Assembly (NCBI GenBank): GCA_900102115.1
Contig: FNAW01000003.1
Span: 558,001-622,000 of the forward strand
DNA from: Blastococcus fimeti
GTDB taxonomy: Bacteria; Actinomycetota; Actinomycetes; Mycobacteriales; Geodermatophilaceae
Direction: 5' to 3'
DNA: 64,000 nucleotides
Positions 54,280-64,000 of this stretch are shown here, in pieces (position 1 is the first letter of the stretch; each line of letters begins with the position of its first letter). The notes beneath the pieces are model-generated. The model saw only the letters and a program-made list of their open reading frames with translations, did no database searches and was not told where the DNA came from. Made by a program: the position numbers and the translations under genes.

Positions 54280-56361
54280 GTGTCGACCCCGCCTTCGCCC
54301 ACCGCCGCCGGATCCGTGCGGGTGCCGGCCGGGACGACGGCGATGCAGGCGCTCAAGGACGCCGGGGTCCCGCTCAAGGGCCCCGACGGCGCCGTCGTCG
54401 TCCGGGACGTGGCCAGTGGTGACCTCAAGGACCTGGCCTGGGTCCCGGACGCCGATGCCGACGTCGAGCCGGTCCCGGCGGCCAGCGCGGACGGCCGCGC
54501 GGTCATCCGGCACTCGGCCGCCCACGTGCTGGCGCAGGCCGTGCAGGAGCTGTTCCCGGGCACCCGGCTGGGCATCGGCCCGCCGGTGGAGAACGGCTTC
54601 TACTACGACTTCGACCCCGAGCGGCCGTTCACCCCCGAGGACCTCACGGCCCTCGAGAAGAAGATGACCGAGATCGTCCGGGCCGGGCAGAACTTCTCCC
54701 GCCGGGAGATCAGCGACGCCGACGCGCAGGCCGAGCTCGCGCACGAGCCGTACAAGCTCGAGCTGATCGGGCTGAAGGGCGGCGCCGGAGAAGCTCCGTC
54801 CTCGGTCGATGGCGCCGACGTGGAGGTCGGCGGCGCCCAGCTGACCATGTACGACAACCTCGACCCGCGCACCGGCGAGCGGATCTGGACCGACCTGTGC
54901 CGCGGGCCGCACCTGCCGCGCACCAGCACCATCCCGGCATTCACCCTGACCCGGAGCGCCGCGGCCTACTGGCGCGGCAGCGAGCAGAACAAGCAGCTCC
55001 AGCGGATCTACGGCACCGCGTGGGAGAGCAAGGACGCCCAGAAGGCCTACCTGGAGCAGGTCGCCGAGGCCGAGCGCCGCGACCACCGGCGGCTGGGTGC
55101 CGAGCTGGACCTGTTCAGCTTCCCCGACCAGGTCGGGTCCGGGCTGGCGGTCTTCCACCCCAAGGGCGGCATCATCCGGCGCGAGCTGGAGAAGTACAGC
55201 CAGCGCCGCCACGAGGAGGCCGGCTACTCCTTCGTCAACACCCCGCACATCACCAAGGGGCAGCTGTTCGAGACCTCCGGCCACCTGGACTGGTACGCCG
55301 AGGGCATGTACCCGGCGATGCAGCTGGACGAGGAGCGCGACGCCGACGGCAACGTCAAACGGCAGGGGCAGGACTACTACCTCAAGCCGATGAACTGCCC
55401 GATGCACAATCTGATCTTCGACTCCCGAGGGCGTTCCTACCGGGAGCTGCCGCTGCGGCTGTTCGAGTTCGGCACCGTCTACCGCTACGAGAAGTCCGGC
55501 GTCGTGCACGGGCTGACCCGCGCCCGCGGGTTCACCCAGGACGATGCGCACATCTACTGCACCCCCGAGCAGATGGCCGGTGAGCTGCGCGGGCTGCTGG
55601 ACTTCGTGCTCGGGCTGCTGGCCGACTACGGGCTGAGCGACTTCTACCTCGAGCTCTCCACCCGGAACCCGGAGAAGTCGGTCGGGACCGACGAGAGCTG
55701 GGAGGTGGCCACCGAAGCGCTGCGGCAGGCCGCGCTGGACTCGGGTCTGGAGCTCTTCCCCGATCCGGGCGGCGCCGCGTTCTACGGCCCCAAGATCTCC
55801 GTCCAGGCCAAGGACGCCATCGGCCGGACCTGGCAGATGTCGACCATCCAGGTCGACTTCAACCTGCCCGAGCGCTTCGGTCTCGAGTACACCGCCGCCG
55901 ACGGCTCCCGGCAGCGGCCGGTCATGCTGCACCGGGCGCTGTTCGGCTCGATCGAGCGCTTCTTCGGCGTCCTCACCGAGCACTACGCCGGCGCATTCCC
56001 GGCGTGGCTGGCCCCGGTGCAGGTCGTCGGCATCCCGATCACCGACGAGCAGGTGCCGTACCTGAGCGACGTGGCCGCGAAGCTGCGGCAGCACGGCGTC
56101 CGCGTCGAGGTGGACGACTCCGACGACCGGATGCAGAAGAAGATCCGCACCGCGAGCAAGCAGAAGATCCCGTTCGTGCTGATCGCCGGCGCCACCGACG
56201 CGGAGGCATCGGCGGTCTCCTTCCGCTACCGCGACGGCTCGCAGCGCAACGGCGTCCCGGTCGACGAGGCGGTGCAGCAGGTGGTGGCGTGGATCGCCTC
56301 CCGCTCCAACGTCGACCCCTCGGCCGCCGACGAGCAGGCCGCGACCGTGGTGGCCGGATGA
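54280..56361 (+). CDS. thrS: threonyl-tRNA synthetase
   Basis: 693 residues. An N-terminal TGS-like domain, the editing domain ([11 protein letters not shown] and a Cys/His pair in LCRGPH), the class II catalytic core ([10 protein letters not shown] with the zinc cysteine, [39 protein letters not shown]) and a C-terminal anticodon-binding domain are all recognisable. GTG 54280 is preferred, with TGGAG 7 bases upstream; ATG 54244 would add 12 residues and leaves no room for a leader. First of a coupled group with the HIT, pgsA, patA and pimA genes. Confidence 0.96.
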   Translation: MSTPPSPTAAGSVRVPAGTTAMQALKDAGVPLKGPDGAVVVRDVASGDLKDLAWVPDADADVEPVPAASADGRAVIRHSAAHVLAQAVQELFPGTRLGIGPPVENGFYYDFDPERPFTPEDLTALEKKMTEIVRAGQNFSRREISDADAQAELAHEPYKLELIGLKGGAGEAPSSVDGADVEVGGAQLTMYDNLDPRTGERIWTDLCRGPHLPRTSTIPAFTLTRSAAAYWRGSEQNKQLQRIYGTAWESKDAQKAYLEQVAEAERRDHRRLGAELDLFSFPDQVGSGLAVFHPKGGIIRRELEKYSQRRHEEAGYSFVNTPHITKGQLFETSGHLDWYAEGMYPAMQLDEERDADGNVKRQGQDYYLKPMNCPMHNLIFDSRGRSYRELPLRLFEFGTVYRYEKSGVVHGLTRARGFTQDDAHIYCTPEQMAGELRGLLDFVLGLLADYGLSDFYLELSTRNPEKSVGTDESWEVATEALRQAALDSGLELFPDPGGAAFYGPKISVQAKDAIGRTWQMSTIQVDFNLPERFGLEYTAADGSRQRPVMLHRALFGSIERFFGVLTEHYAGAFPAWLAPVQVVGIPITDEQVPYLSDVAAKLRQHGVRVEVDDSDDRMQKKIRTASKQKIPFVLIAGATDAEASAVSFRYRDGSQRNGVPVDEAVQQVVAWIASRSNVDPSAADEQAATVVAG

Positions 56362-56867
56362 GCGAGGCCTTCGAGCACCTGTGGACGCCGTACCGGATGG
56401 CCTACATCCGGGGCGAGGGGAAGCCCACCGGCGCGCACGACTGCCCGTTCTGCGTCATCCCGACGATGAGCGACGAGGACGGGCTGATCGTCACCCGCGG
56501 GACGACGGTGTACGCGGTGCTCAACCTGTACCCCTACAACGCCGGCCACCTGATGGTCGTGCCGTACCGGCACGTGCCCGACTACACCGACCTGACCGAC
56601 GACGAGGTAGCCGAGCTCGGGTCGATCACGCAGACGGCGATGCGCGTGGTCCGCGAGGTCTCCGGCGCCCACGGCTTCAACATCGGCATGAACCAGGGGT
56701 CGGTGGCCGGCGCAGGGATCGCCGACCACCTGCACCAGCACGCCGTCCCGCGGTGGGGCGGGGACACCAACTTCATGCCGGTCATCGGGCTCACCCGCGT
56801 GCTGCCGCAGGTGCTGCGGGAGACCCGCGACCTGTTGGCCGCCGCCTGGCCGGACGGGCAGGCCTGA
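56358..56867 (+). CDS. HIT family protein, AP4A phosphorylase-like
   Basis: 169 residues. Zinc Cys-x2-Cys in [26 protein letters not shown] and the histidine triad [10 protein letters not shown]. The mycobacterial homologue in the same position before pgsA is a diadenosine tetraphosphate phosphorylase. It would clear AP4A, a by-product of aminoacyl-tRNA synthetases such as the ThrS encoded just upstream. The start lies in the ATGA overlap with thrS. Confidence 0.93.
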   Translation: MSEAFEHLWTPYRMAYIRGEGKPTGAHDCPFCVIPTMSDEDGLIVTRGTTVYAVLNLYPYNAGHLMVVPYRHVPDYTDLTDDEVAELGSITQTAMRVVREVSGAHGFNIGMNQGSVAGAGIADHLHQHAVPRWGGDTNFMPVIGLTRVLPQVLRETRDLLAAAWPDGQA

Positions 56868-57505
56868 TGCTCGGCGTCAACGCGCGTCCCGCCGTCGCCA
56901 AGGTGCTGGCCCCGATCGTGCCCGGGCTCGCCCGCGCCGGGATCACGCCGGACATGGTGACGATCACCGGCACGGTGGGGGCGGTCGCCTCCGCGGTGTT
57001 CCTCATCGGCTCCGGGCACCTGTTCTGGGGCGCCTTCGCCGTCTGGATGTTCGTAATGCTGGACATGCTCGACGGTGCGCTGGCGCGCGCCCGCGGCGGC
57101 GGCACCGTGTTCGGCGCGGTGCTGGACTCCGTGGGTGACCGTGCGGCCGACGCGGCCATCTTCGGCGCGCTGGCCTGGTGGTTCTCCGGTGACGGAGACC
57201 AGAACAACCGGCTGATCGTCCTGCTGTCGCTGATCTGCCTCGTGCTGGGCGTCCTGACCAGCTACATCAAGGCGCGGGCCGAGGGGGTGGGCCTGTCCTG
57301 CGACGTCGGCATCGTCGAGCGCACCGAGCGGCTGATCATCGTGCTCGTGGGCACCGGGTTCACCGGCCTGGGCATCCCGTACTCGCTGCACGTGGCGCTG
57401 GTCCTGCTGGTGGCCGGCAGCGCGGTCACCGTCGCCCAGCGGATGGTCGCCGTCCGCAGGGGCGCCGCCGGGGCCCCGCTGCCCTCGTCCCCGCCGCAGC
57501 CGTGA
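56867..57505 (+). CDS. pgsA: CDP-alcohol phosphatidyltransferase, phosphatidylinositol phosphate synthase type
   Basis: 212 residues, about six membrane helices. The CDP-alcohol motif D-x2-DG-x2-AR-x8-G-x3-D-x3-D is complete in LDMLDGALARARGG and FGAVLDSVGDRAAD. By position between the HIT gene and the PIM acyltransferase it is the actinobacterial enzyme that joins CDP-diacylglycerol and inositol phosphate, the precursor of phosphatidylinositol and PIM lipids. The start shares one base with the HIT stop (TGATG). Confidence 0.93.
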   Translation: MLGVNARPAVAKVLAPIVPGLARAGITPDMVTITGTVGAVASAVFLIGSGHLFWGAFAVWMFVMLDMLDGALARARGGGTVFGAVLDSVGDRAADAAIFGALAWWFSGDGDQNNRLIVLLSLICLVLGVLTSYIKARAEGVGLSCDVGIVERTERLIIVLVGTGFTGLGIPYSLHVALVLLVAGSAVTVAQRMVAVRRGAAGAPLPSSPPQP

Positions 57506-58461
57506 CCGGGCCCGCGGGCCTGCGCAGCCGGATCACCGGTCGGCTGACCGATGCGGGGTACGCGGCCGGCTGGCGGGCGGTGCGGATGCTGCCCGAGCCG
57601 GTCGCCCGCACGGCCTTCGACCGCGGCGGGCGCTGGGCCGCGGGCCGCGACGGCACCGGGGTGCGCCAGTTGCGGGCCAACCTCCGGGTGGCCACCTCCG
57701 GCGCGCTGTCCGAGCCGGAGCTCGACGAGCTCACCGCGCGGGCCATGGCGTCCTACGCCCGCTACTGGCAGGAGGCGTTCCGGCTGCCGACGCTGGGCGT
57801 CGACCGCATCCGCCGTGACACCCTGGTGCCGGGCTTCGAGCACGTCGAGCGGGCGCGCGGCGAGGGCCGGGGCGTCGTCCTGGCGCTGCCGCACAGCGGG
57901 AACTGGGACGCCGCCGGGGCCTGGCTGGCCGACCGGCTCGGCGAGCCCTTCCTCACCATCGCCGAGCGACTCAAGCCCGAATCGCTCTACCGCCGGTTCC
58001 TCGAGTACCGCGAGGGCCTGGGCATGAAGGTCACCCCGCTCACCGGCGGCCCGAAGCCGGGCTCCGAGGTGCTCCGCCAGTGGCTGCTCGAGGGCGGCGT
58101 CAGCTGCCTGCTGGTCGACCGCAACTTCGGTACCGGCGGCGTGCCGGTGTCCTTCTTCGGCCGGCCGGCGGTGATGCCCAGCGGCGCCGCGCTGCTGGCC
58201 GCCCGCACCGGTGCCGCGCTGCTCCCCGCCGTGCCGCGCTTCGACGGCGCCGGCTGGCGGATCCAGGTGCACCCCGAGGTGCCCGTGACCGGCGAGGGCC
58301 GGCTGGCCACCCGGGTGACCGACGCGATGCAGACGGTCGCCGACGTCTTCACCGCCGGCATCGCCGAGCACCCCGAGGACTGGCACATGCTCGGCCGCAT
58401 CTGGGCCGACGTGCCACCCGATCCGCCCCGACGGGCGGCCACCCCGGGGCAGGCGGACTGA
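57502..58461 (+). CDS. patA: phosphatidylinositol mannoside acyltransferase
   Basis: 319 residues of the LpxL/HtrB-like acyltransferase family, with the HxxxxD catalytic motif in LPHSGNWDAAG and DRNFGTGGVPVSFFG in the acceptor pocket. In Mycobacterium the equivalent PatA acylates the mannose of PIM1/PIM2. It acts at the cytoplasmic face of the membrane. GTG 57502 overlaps the pgsA stop (GTGA), and the stop overlaps pimA (TGATG). Confidence 0.92.
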   Translation: MTGPAGLRSRITGRLTDAGYAAGWRAVRMLPEPVARTAFDRGGRWAAGRDGTGVRQLRANLRVATSGALSEPELDELTARAMASYARYWQEAFRLPTLGVDRIRRDTLVPGFEHVERARGEGRGVVLALPHSGNWDAAGAWLADRLGEPFLTIAERLKPESLYRRFLEYREGLGMKVTPLTGGPKPGSEVLRQWLLEGGVSCLLVDRNFGTGGVPVSFFGRPAVMPSGAALLAARTGAALLPAVPRFDGAGWRIQVHPEVPVTGEGRLATRVTDAMQTVADVFTAGIAEHPEDWHMLGRIWADVPPDPPRRAATPGQAD

Positions 58462-59666
58462 TGCGCATCGGTCTGGTCTGCCCCTACCGGTGGGACGTCC
58501 CCGGGGGTGTGCAGTACCACGTCCGCGACCTGGCCGAGACCCTGCGCGGCATGGGGCACCACGTCGAGGTGCTGACCCCGGCGGAGCACGAGGAGTCGCT
58601 CACCGACCCGTGGATCACCTTCGCCGGTCGCACCGTCCCCGTCCCGTACAACGGCTCGATGGCCAGCGTGCAGTTCGGGCCCGTCTCGGCCGCCCGCGTG
58701 CGCCGATGGCTGCGGGACGGGCGCTTCGACGTCGTCCACGTGCACGAGCCCGCGGCGCCGTCGGTCGCCCTGCTCGTCTGCATGATCGCGACGGGGCCGA
58801 TCGTCGCCACCTTCCACGCCGCCACCACCCGGTCGAAGGTGCTGGCCGCCTTCGGTCCGGTCGTCCGGCCGTGGCTCGAGAAGATCACCGGCCGCATCGC
58901 CGTCTCCGACTTCTCCCGGCGCGTGCAGGTCGAGCACCTCGGTGGCGACGCCGTGATCATCCCGAACGGGGTGCACGTCGACGCCTTCGCCGAGGGGCCC
59001 CTGCTGCCCGCCGCGTCCGGCGATGCGCCCACGATCGGTTTCCTGGGCCGCTACGACGAGCCGCGCAAGGGGCTGCCCACGCTGCTGGAGGGCATGCGCA
59101 CCGTGCTGCGCCGGCACCCCCGCGCCCGGCTGCTCGTCGCCGGCCGCGGGGATGCCGACCAGCTGCACCGGCTGGTGGGGGACGAGCTGCGGCCGCGCGT
59201 GGTGCTCCTGGGCGAGGTGTCGGAGGCCGACAAGGCCGCGTTCCTCCGCTCGGTCGACGTCTACTGCGCGCCCAACCTCCTGGGGGAGTCCTTCGGGGTG
59301 GTCCTCATCGAGGCGCTGGCCGCGGGCGCGCCGACCGTGGCCAGCGACCTGGACGCCTTCGCGCGCGTGCTCGACGGCGGAACCGCCGGCGTGCTGGTGC
59401 CCCGGGGTGACGCTGCGGCCCTCGGCGAGGCGCTGAGCGACCTGCTGGCCGACCCGGCGCGCCGGGCGGAGCTCGCGGCGCGCGGTGCGGAGGTGGCGCG
59501 CGAGTACGACTGGCCCGTGCTCGCCCGGCGCATCCTCGCCGTCTACGAGACCGTCGTGCTGCCCGGCGGGGGCGGCGTCACGGCGCTGGAGGACGACGAG
59601 GTACCGACGGTCCCGCCGACGGCGGTCGCGCCGCGGAGCTCCCGCTGGCGGGGCAGCGCCCGATAG
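58461..59666 (+). CDS. pimA: phosphatidylinositol alpha-mannosyltransferase
   Basis: 401 residues of GT4 family, GT-B fold. The N-terminal RIGLVCPYRWDVPGGVQYHV loop, FHAATTRSK, NGVHVDAF, LGRYDEPRKGLPTL and the donor-site APNLLGESFGVVLIEAL (E-x7-E) are typical of PimA, which adds the first mannose from GDP-mannose to phosphatidylinositol. The C-terminal 35 residues are a Pro/Thr-rich tail. The start is coupled to patA. Confidence 0.95.
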   Translation: MRIGLVCPYRWDVPGGVQYHVRDLAETLRGMGHHVEVLTPAEHEESLTDPWITFAGRTVPVPYNGSMASVQFGPVSAARVRRWLRDGRFDVVHVHEPAAPSVALLVCMIATGPIVATFHAATTRSKVLAAFGPVVRPWLEKITGRIAVSDFSRRVQVEHLGGDAVIIPNGVHVDAFAEGPLLPAASGDAPTIGFLGRYDEPRKGLPTLLEGMRTVLRRHPRARLLVAGRGDADQLHRLVGDELRPRVVLLGEVSEADKAAFLRSVDVYCAPNLLGESFGVVLIEALAAGAPTVASDLDAFARVLDGGTAGVLVPRGDAAALGEALSDLLADPARRAELAARGAEVAREYDWPVLARRILAVYETVVLPGGGGVTALEDDEVPTVPPTAVAPRSSRWRGSAR

Positions 59667-59669
59667 CCT
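59664..59669 (+). promoter_or_regulatory. -10 box of the LemA-like gene
   Basis: TAGCCT, overlapping the pimA stop region and 7 bases before ATG 59677. Confidence 0.4.
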
Positions 59670-59676
59670 CCGCCCC

Positions 59677-60228
59677 ATGGGTGCCGAGGCGTGGATGTGG
59701 GCGGCCGTCGCGGTCGTCCTGCTGCTGCTGGCCTGGACCATCTGGACCCTCGTGCGGCTGGGCCGCCTGGAGAGGCGGGTGCAGCGGGCGCGCACGGCGC
59801 TGGAGACCCAGCTGAGACGCCGCGCCGGGCTGGCCGCGGAGCTGGCGCGCGAGTACCCGGACGCGCTCGGCCCGGACCGCGCCCGCGCCCTCGCCGCGGC
59901 GGCGGACGGAGCCCGGGCGACCGCCCCGGAGGACCGCGAGGCCGCCGAGAACGCGCTCGGGCGCGAGTTGCGGGAGCTCCCCCCGGAGCTGCCGGGCGTC
60001 CCGGTCCCGCTGCAGGCCGACCTGGCCGGCACCGGCACCCGGGTGGCGCTGGCCCGGCGCTTCTACAACGACGCCGTCCGGGACACCCAGGCGCTGCGCA
60101 GCCGGCGGCTGCCGCGGGTGCTGCGGCTGCACGCGGGCCGGCCGATGCCGCGGTTCTTCGACATCGACGACCGCCTCGAGGTCCTCGCCGGCACCAGCGC
60201 GGGAAGTCCGTCGGCCGACCGGCCGTAG
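59677..60228 (+). CDS. LemA-like membrane-anchored protein
   Basis: 183 residues: one N-terminal helix (about 5-25) and a long helical body. [16 protein letters not shown] resembles the conserved RFYND motif of LemA proteins, and the Arg/Leu helices fit that four-helix bundle, but similarity is partial. A gene of similar size follows the pimA homologue in Streptomyces (inference from memory of the locus). Function unknown. It has its own -10 box and may also be read from the pimA transcript. Confidence 0.7.
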   Translation: MGAEAWMWAAVAVVLLLLAWTIWTLVRLGRLERRVQRARTALETQLRRRAGLAAELAREYPDALGPDRARALAAAADGARATAPEDREAAENALGRELRELPPELPGVPVPLQADLAGTGTRVALARRFYNDAVRDTQALRSRRLPRVLRLHAGRPMPRFFDIDDRLEVLAGTSAGSPSADRP

Positions 60229-60231
60229 GAT
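60226..60231 (+). promoter_or_regulatory. -10 box of pdxS
   Basis: TAGGAT about 40 bases before GTG 60271, overlapping the stop codon of the LemA-like gene. Confidence 0.4.
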
Positions 60232-60270
60232 GGGGCTCCCGCTCTCCCCTCGAGCCGATAGGCCATCCCC

Positions 60271-61167
60271 GTGTCTGCGCAGACCCCCTCCACCGGTACC
60301 GACCGCGTCAAGCGCGGGATGGCCGAGCAGCTCAAGGGCGGCGTCATCATGGACGTCGTCACGCCCGAGCAGGCGAAGATCGCCGAGGACGCCGGGGCGG
60401 TCGCCGTCATGGCGCTGGAGCGGGTGCCGGCCGACATCCGCGCCGAGGGCGGCATCTCCCGGATGAGCGACCCCGACATGATCGAGGGGATCATCGGGGC
60501 GGTCTCCATCCCGGTGATGGCCAAGGCGCGCATCGGCCACTTCGTGGAGGCCCGCGTCCTGCAGTCCCTCGGCGTCGACTACATCGACGAGTCCGAGGTG
60601 CTGACGCCGGCCGACGAGGCCCACCACATCGCCAAGTCCGAGTTCACCGTCCCGTTCGTGTGCGGCGCCACCGACCTGGGCGAGGCGCTGCGCCGGATCT
60701 CCGAGGGCGCGGCGATGATCCGCTCGAAGGGCGAGGCCGGCACCGGCAACGTCGTCGAGGCCACCCGGCACATGCGCTCGATCCGGGCCGGCATCCGCGC
60801 GCTGGGCACCATGGACGAGACCGAGCTGTTCGTGGCGGCCAAGGAGCTGCGGGCCCCGATCGAACTCGTAGCCCTGGTGGCGAGAGAGGGCAAGCTGCCG
60901 GTCGTGCTGTTCACCGCCGGTGGCATCGCCACCCCCGCGGACGCCGCGATGATGATGCAGCTGGGCGCGGAGGGCGTCTTCGTGGGCTCGGGCATCTTCA
61001 AGTCCGGCGACCCGGCGCTGCGCGCGGCCGCCATCGTGCAGGCGACGACCTTCCACGACGACCCCGACGTGATCGCCAAGGTCTCCCGCGGGCTGGGCGA
61101 GGCGATGGTGGGGCTGAACGTCTCCACGCTCCCGGCCGACCAGCGCTTCGCCACCCGCGGCTGGTGA
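60271..61167 (+). CDS. pdxS: pyridoxal 5'-phosphate synthase lyase subunit PdxS
   Basis: 298 residues, highly conserved barrel. It builds PLP from ribose 5-phosphate, glyceraldehyde 3-phosphate and ammonia. Active-site lysines are in MAKARIGH and [18 protein letters not shown] near the start and [26 protein letters not shown] are typical. It forms a dodecamer with PdxT. GTG 60271 gives the conserved [11 protein letters not shown] beginning. PLP made here supports TrpB and the decarboxylase in this window. The stop overlaps pdxT (GTGA). Confidence 0.97.
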   Translation: MSAQTPSTGTDRVKRGMAEQLKGGVIMDVVTPEQAKIAEDAGAVAVMALERVPADIRAEGGISRMSDPDMIEGIIGAVSIPVMAKARIGHFVEARVLQSLGVDYIDESEVLTPADEAHHIAKSEFTVPFVCGATDLGEALRRISEGAAMIRSKGEAGTGNVVEATRHMRSIRAGIRALGTMDETELFVAAKELRAPIELVALVAREGKLPVVLFTAGGIATPADAAMMMQLGAEGVFVGSGIFKSGDPALRAAAIVQATTFHDDPDVIAKVSRGLGEAMVGLNVSTLPADQRFATRGW

Positions 61168-61807
61168 CCCGGCCCCTCATCGGGGTGCTCGCGCTGCAGG
61201 GGGACGTCCGGGAGCACCTGGCCGCCCTGCGGGACCAGGGCGCCGAGGCGCTCGCCGTGCGGCGGCCCGAGGAGCTCGCCGCCGTCGACGGCCTGGTCCT
61301 CCCCGGCGGGGAGTCGACGACGATCGCCAAGCTCGCCCGCCGGTTCGGCCTGCTCGACCCGCTGCGCGCCTCGGTCCGGGCCGGGCTGCCCGTCTACGGC
61401 AGCTGCGCGGGGATGATCCTGCTCGCCGACCGGCTGCTGGACGCCCCGCCGGACCAGGAGACGATCGGCGGTCTCGACGTCACCGTCCGCCGCAACGCCT
61501 TCGGCCGGCAGGCGGACAGCTTCGAGTCCGAGATCGACCTCGCGGGCCTCGGCGGCACCTCGCTGCACGCGGTCTTCATCCGGGCGCCGTGGGTGGAGGA
61601 GGCCGGCGACGGGGTCGTCGTCCTCGGCCGGATCATGGGGGGAGCGGCCGACGGTAGGATCGTCGCGGTCCGCCAGGGGAATCTGGTGGCCACGAGCTTC
61701 CACCCCGAACTGACCGGGGACCGCCGGGTGCACGCGCTGTTCGTCGACATCGTCCGCCGTCACCTGGCCCAGCAGGCCGGCGTCGTCGCCGGGAACGAGG
61801 AGGAATC

Positions 61808-61811
<4 letters not shown>
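61164..61811 (+). CDS. pdxT: pyridoxal 5'-phosphate synthase glutaminase subunit PdxT
   Basis: 215 residues of class I glutaminase. [13 protein letters not shown] at the start, LPGGESTTI, the nucleophile cysteine in [11 protein letters not shown] and the histidine-glutamate pair in SFHPELTGD are all present. It releases ammonia from glutamine and channels it to PdxS. GTG 61164 overlaps the pdxS stop, and the stop overlaps yebC (ATGA). Confidence 0.96.
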
Positions 61812-62560
<749 letters not shown>

Positions 62561-62563
<3 letters not shown>

Positions 62564-62594
62564 TGGTGGCGGGAGCCTGACGGTGGCGGGAACC
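62561..62594 (+). repeat. 17-bp tandem duplication at the yebC stop
   Basis: Two units beginning TGATGGTGGCGGG and TGACGGTGGCGGG (62561 and 62578), differing at two positions. The first TGA is the yebC stop codon. Confidence 0.6.
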
Positions 62595-62724
62595 GGCCCA
62601 CCCGCCCCGCCAGGCACACCGGTACCGGGACGGTCCGGATGAGCCCCGGTTCCGCGACCTGCCGCTGCACGCTTGCCGAGGCGCGGGAGCATCGGCCCCG
62701 CACAGGTGATCGCGGGGCGGGGCT

Positions 62725-63735
62725 GTGGCAGGCAGGACGGTGTCGCGGTCCGGGCGTTCGCGCGCGGCGCCGGCGCTGCTGCTCCTGCTGCTGAGCACCG
62801 GCTGCACCTCGTTCGCCGCCGCCGCCGCGCCTGCCGTCGTGACCGTCGTCGAGGGGTCCGGCGCCCGATGGGCCGGTGCACCGGCCGACTTGGCCCCGGT
62901 GGACCTGTCGCTCCTGCGCGTGGCGCTGCCCCGCGGGTACGACACCGTGGAGGCGCGCGCCGCCCGCGCCGCCGAGGAATCTGCTGCCGCGGCCGAGGTG
63001 GCTGCCGCCGCGCGGGCCGCGGCCCGGGCGGCCGAGGCCGCCGAGGAGCGGGAGCGCGCCGAGGCCGCAGCGGTCGCGCGGGCGGTTCCGCGGAGTCGCG
63101 TTGCCGAGCCCGCCGTGGTGTCCGCGGCGCCCGAACCGCGGTCGCCGTCCGGGCTGCCCCTGGGCGTCGATGCCGGCTCGTCCCGGCAGGTCGTCACGGT
63201 GGTGGCGCCGTCGGCCGGCTCCACCGGTGCGGTGCTGACCGCGTGGGAGCGGGGTGCCGACGGCTGGGTGCCGGTCCTCGGGCCGATGAACGCGCGGGTG
63301 GGCTCTGCGGGCGTCGGCAGGGCCAGCGAGAGCAGCACGCGCACACCCGCCGGCACCTTCTCCCTGAGCGAGGCGTTCGGGCGCGCCGGCGACCCGGGCA
63401 CCGGACTCCCGTACCGGGTCGTCGACGGCGACGACTGGTGGGTGTCCGACGTGCACAGCCCCCGCTACAACCAGTACGCCGAGTGCGCGCGCGGCACCTG
63501 CGACTTCGACGAGGCGGTCAGCGAGAACCTGGCGGAGGTGGCGGTGTACCAGCACGCCGTGGTCCTGGACTACAACCGCGGCGGAACCCCCGGGGCGGGC
63601 TCGGCCTTCTTCCTGCACGTGAGCAACGGAGCGGCGACGGCGGGCTGCGTCGCGATCGACGCCGGTAGCCTCGTGGCGCTGCTGAGGTGGCTCGACCCGG
63701 CCGCCCGACCGCTGATCGCGATCGGCGTGGGCTGA
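62725..63735 (+). CDS. L,D-transpeptidase-like lipoprotein with coiled-coil linker
   Basis: 336 residues. A signal peptide ends in the lipobox-like LLSTGC, then a helical Ala/Glu/Arg-rich stretch (about 74-118), a Pro-rich hinge, and a C-terminal YkuD-like domain (about 150-336). The catalytic pattern H-x-S-x-G-C is visible in LHVSNGAATAGCVAI. DVHSPRYNQYAECARG resembles actinobacterial murein transpeptidase-like proteins. It probably acts on peptidoglycan outside the membrane. GTG 62725 has GGGGCGGGG upstream; GTG 62740 is an in-frame alternative. Confidence 0.82.
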   Translation: MAGRTVSRSGRSRAAPALLLLLLSTGCTSFAAAAAPAVVTVVEGSGARWAGAPADLAPVDLSLLRVALPRGYDTVEARAARAAEESAAAAEVAAAARAAARAAEAAEERERAEAAAVARAVPRSRVAEPAVVSAAPEPRSPSGLPLGVDAGSSRQVVTVVAPSAGSTGAVLTAWERGADGWVPVLGPMNARVGSAGVGRASESSTRTPAGTFSLSEAFGRAGDPGTGLPYRVVDGDDWWVSDVHSPRYNQYAECARGTCDFDEAVSENLAEVAVYQHAVVLDYNRGGTPGAGSAFFLHVSNGAATAGCVAIDAGSLVALLRWLDPAARPLIAIGVG

Positions 63736-63776
63736 CCTCCTCCGCGTGTTGCAGGGGCGGGCAGCGGATCTGCGGT

Positions 63777-63782
63777 TAGCGT
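63777..63782 (+). promoter_or_regulatory. -10 box of ruvC
   Basis: TAGCGT, 37 bases before the ruvC ATG. The expected transcript start falls inside the LexA box. Confidence 0.45.
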
Positions 63783-63785
63783 GGG

Positions 63786-63801
63786 TCGAACAGACGTTCG
63801 G
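63786..63801. promoter_or_regulatory. LexA (SOS) box upstream of ruvC
   Basis: TCGAAC-AGAC-GTTCGG, 15 of 16 positions fitting the actinobacterial/Bacillus-type palindrome TCGAAC-N4-GTTCGA. It overlaps the expected transcript start, so LexA would block initiation. Confidence 0.8.
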
Positions 63802-63819
63802 TCGGCAGGAGGCTCTCCC

Positions 63820-64000
63820 ATGCGCGTGCTCGGCATCGATCCGGGGCTGACCCGGTGCGGCTGGGGCGTGGTCGACGGCCGCCCCGGCGCCCGGCCGACG
63901 GCGATCGGCGTGGGCGTGATCCGCACGCTCGCGGAGCTGGACCTGGAGCTGCGCCTGCTCGAGCTGCACACCGCGGTGACCGCACTGCTCCGCGAGCACC
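63820..64000 (+). CDS. ruvC: Holliday junction endonuclease RuvC (5' part)
   Basis: The 60 visible codons begin MRVLGIDPGLTRCGWGVVDG, which contains the first catalytic aspartate (Asp7), and continue GVIRT and LRLLELHTAV, matching RuvC. The nuclease cuts Holliday junctions bound by RuvAB; ruvA and ruvB should lie beyond the window. CAGGAGG stands 7 bases before ATG 63820. The gene is cut by the window end. A LexA box upstream indicates SOS control. Confidence 0.95.
   Translation, partial: MRVLGIDPGLTRCGWGVVDGRPGARPTAIGVGVIRTLAELDLELRLLELHTAVTALLREH

Noticed and set aside
62580..62724. c-di-AMP riboswitch upstream of the L,D-transpeptidase-like gene
   Set aside because: Such riboswitches precede some actinobacterial wall-enzyme genes, but I could not find their conserved core sequence here.

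Overview
The window is a gene-dense, very GC-rich stretch with many GTG starts, many 1-4 bp gene overlaps (ATGA, GTGA, TGATG) and actinobacterial marker functions: a PriA-type HisA, a mycothiol-dependent-isomerase-like DinB protein, phosphatidylinositol mannoside (PIM) enzymes, an SsgB-type sporulation/cell-division protein and an ANTAR response regulator. I infer a member of the Actinomycetia, most likely the Geodermatophilaceae (Blastococcus, Modestobacter or Geodermatophilus type). The genus call is inference from gene content, not from a database match.

Layout. 1-3400: a partial nitroreductase, an SDR oxidoreductase and the histidine genes hisA(priA)-ridA-hisF. 3400-13000: an accessory stretch separating hisF from hisI. 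It holds a broken small membrane gene, VOC and SRPBCC proteins, a DinB-like protein, an asymmetric heterodimeric ABC exporter, folD, an FAD-dependent dehydrogenase and a Pro/Gln-repeat membrane protein. 13000-20200: hisI-trpE-Trp membrane protein-trpC-VOC-trpB-trpA-lgt, with no trpF; PriA probably covers that step. 20500-29200: gltBD, pyk and tesB. 29200-37150: an aromatic-amino-acid-type decarboxylase, an unusual tRNA-Leu(CAA), the pdtaR-like regulator and a complete branched-chain amino acid ABC transporter (substrate-binding protein, livH, livM, livG, livF). 37300-47600: a GNAT protein, a thioesterase, polA with an aac(2')-like gene and a P-loop kinase behind it, a few small enzymes, rpsA, coaE and a methyltransferase. 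47600-49450: a tRNA cluster (Val-GAC, Cys, Gly on minus; Val-CAC on plus) around ssgB and a PGPGW membrane protein. 49450-54230: a DHFR-like reductase, a lipoprotein cupredoxin plus Tat multicopper oxidase pair, a MOSC protein and a CapA-like lipoprotein. 54230-64000: thrS-HIT-pgsA-patA-pimA-lemA-like-pdxS-pdxT-yebC, an L,D-transpeptidase-like lipoprotein, and the start of ruvC behind a LexA box.

The hisA-to-coaE order resembles the conserved Mycobacterium order hisA-hisF-hisI-trpECBA-lgt-pyk-tesB-pdtaR-polA-rpsA-coaE. The ssgB-to-ruvC order resembles the Streptomyces block ssgB-thrS-HIT-pgsA-pimA-pdxS-pdxT-yebC-ruvC. Most of the window is therefore core chromosome, with accessory genes inserted at 3.4-13 kb and 49.4-54.2 kb.

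Regulatory signals. About seventeen genes carry a YAGNNT/TANNNT-like -10 box placed 6-8 bases before the start codon, which predicts leaderless transcripts and helps choose start sites. Several strong intrinsic-terminator hairpins bound the units. Two dyads sit in divergent promoter regions (48577-48599, 52497-52517). I see no phage, IS element, CRISPR array or rRNA. Nothing here is clearly a wholly new system; the best leads are the cupredoxin/multicopper oxidase pair, the short-variable-loop tRNA-Leu, the divergent dyads and the pervasive leaderless promoter pattern.
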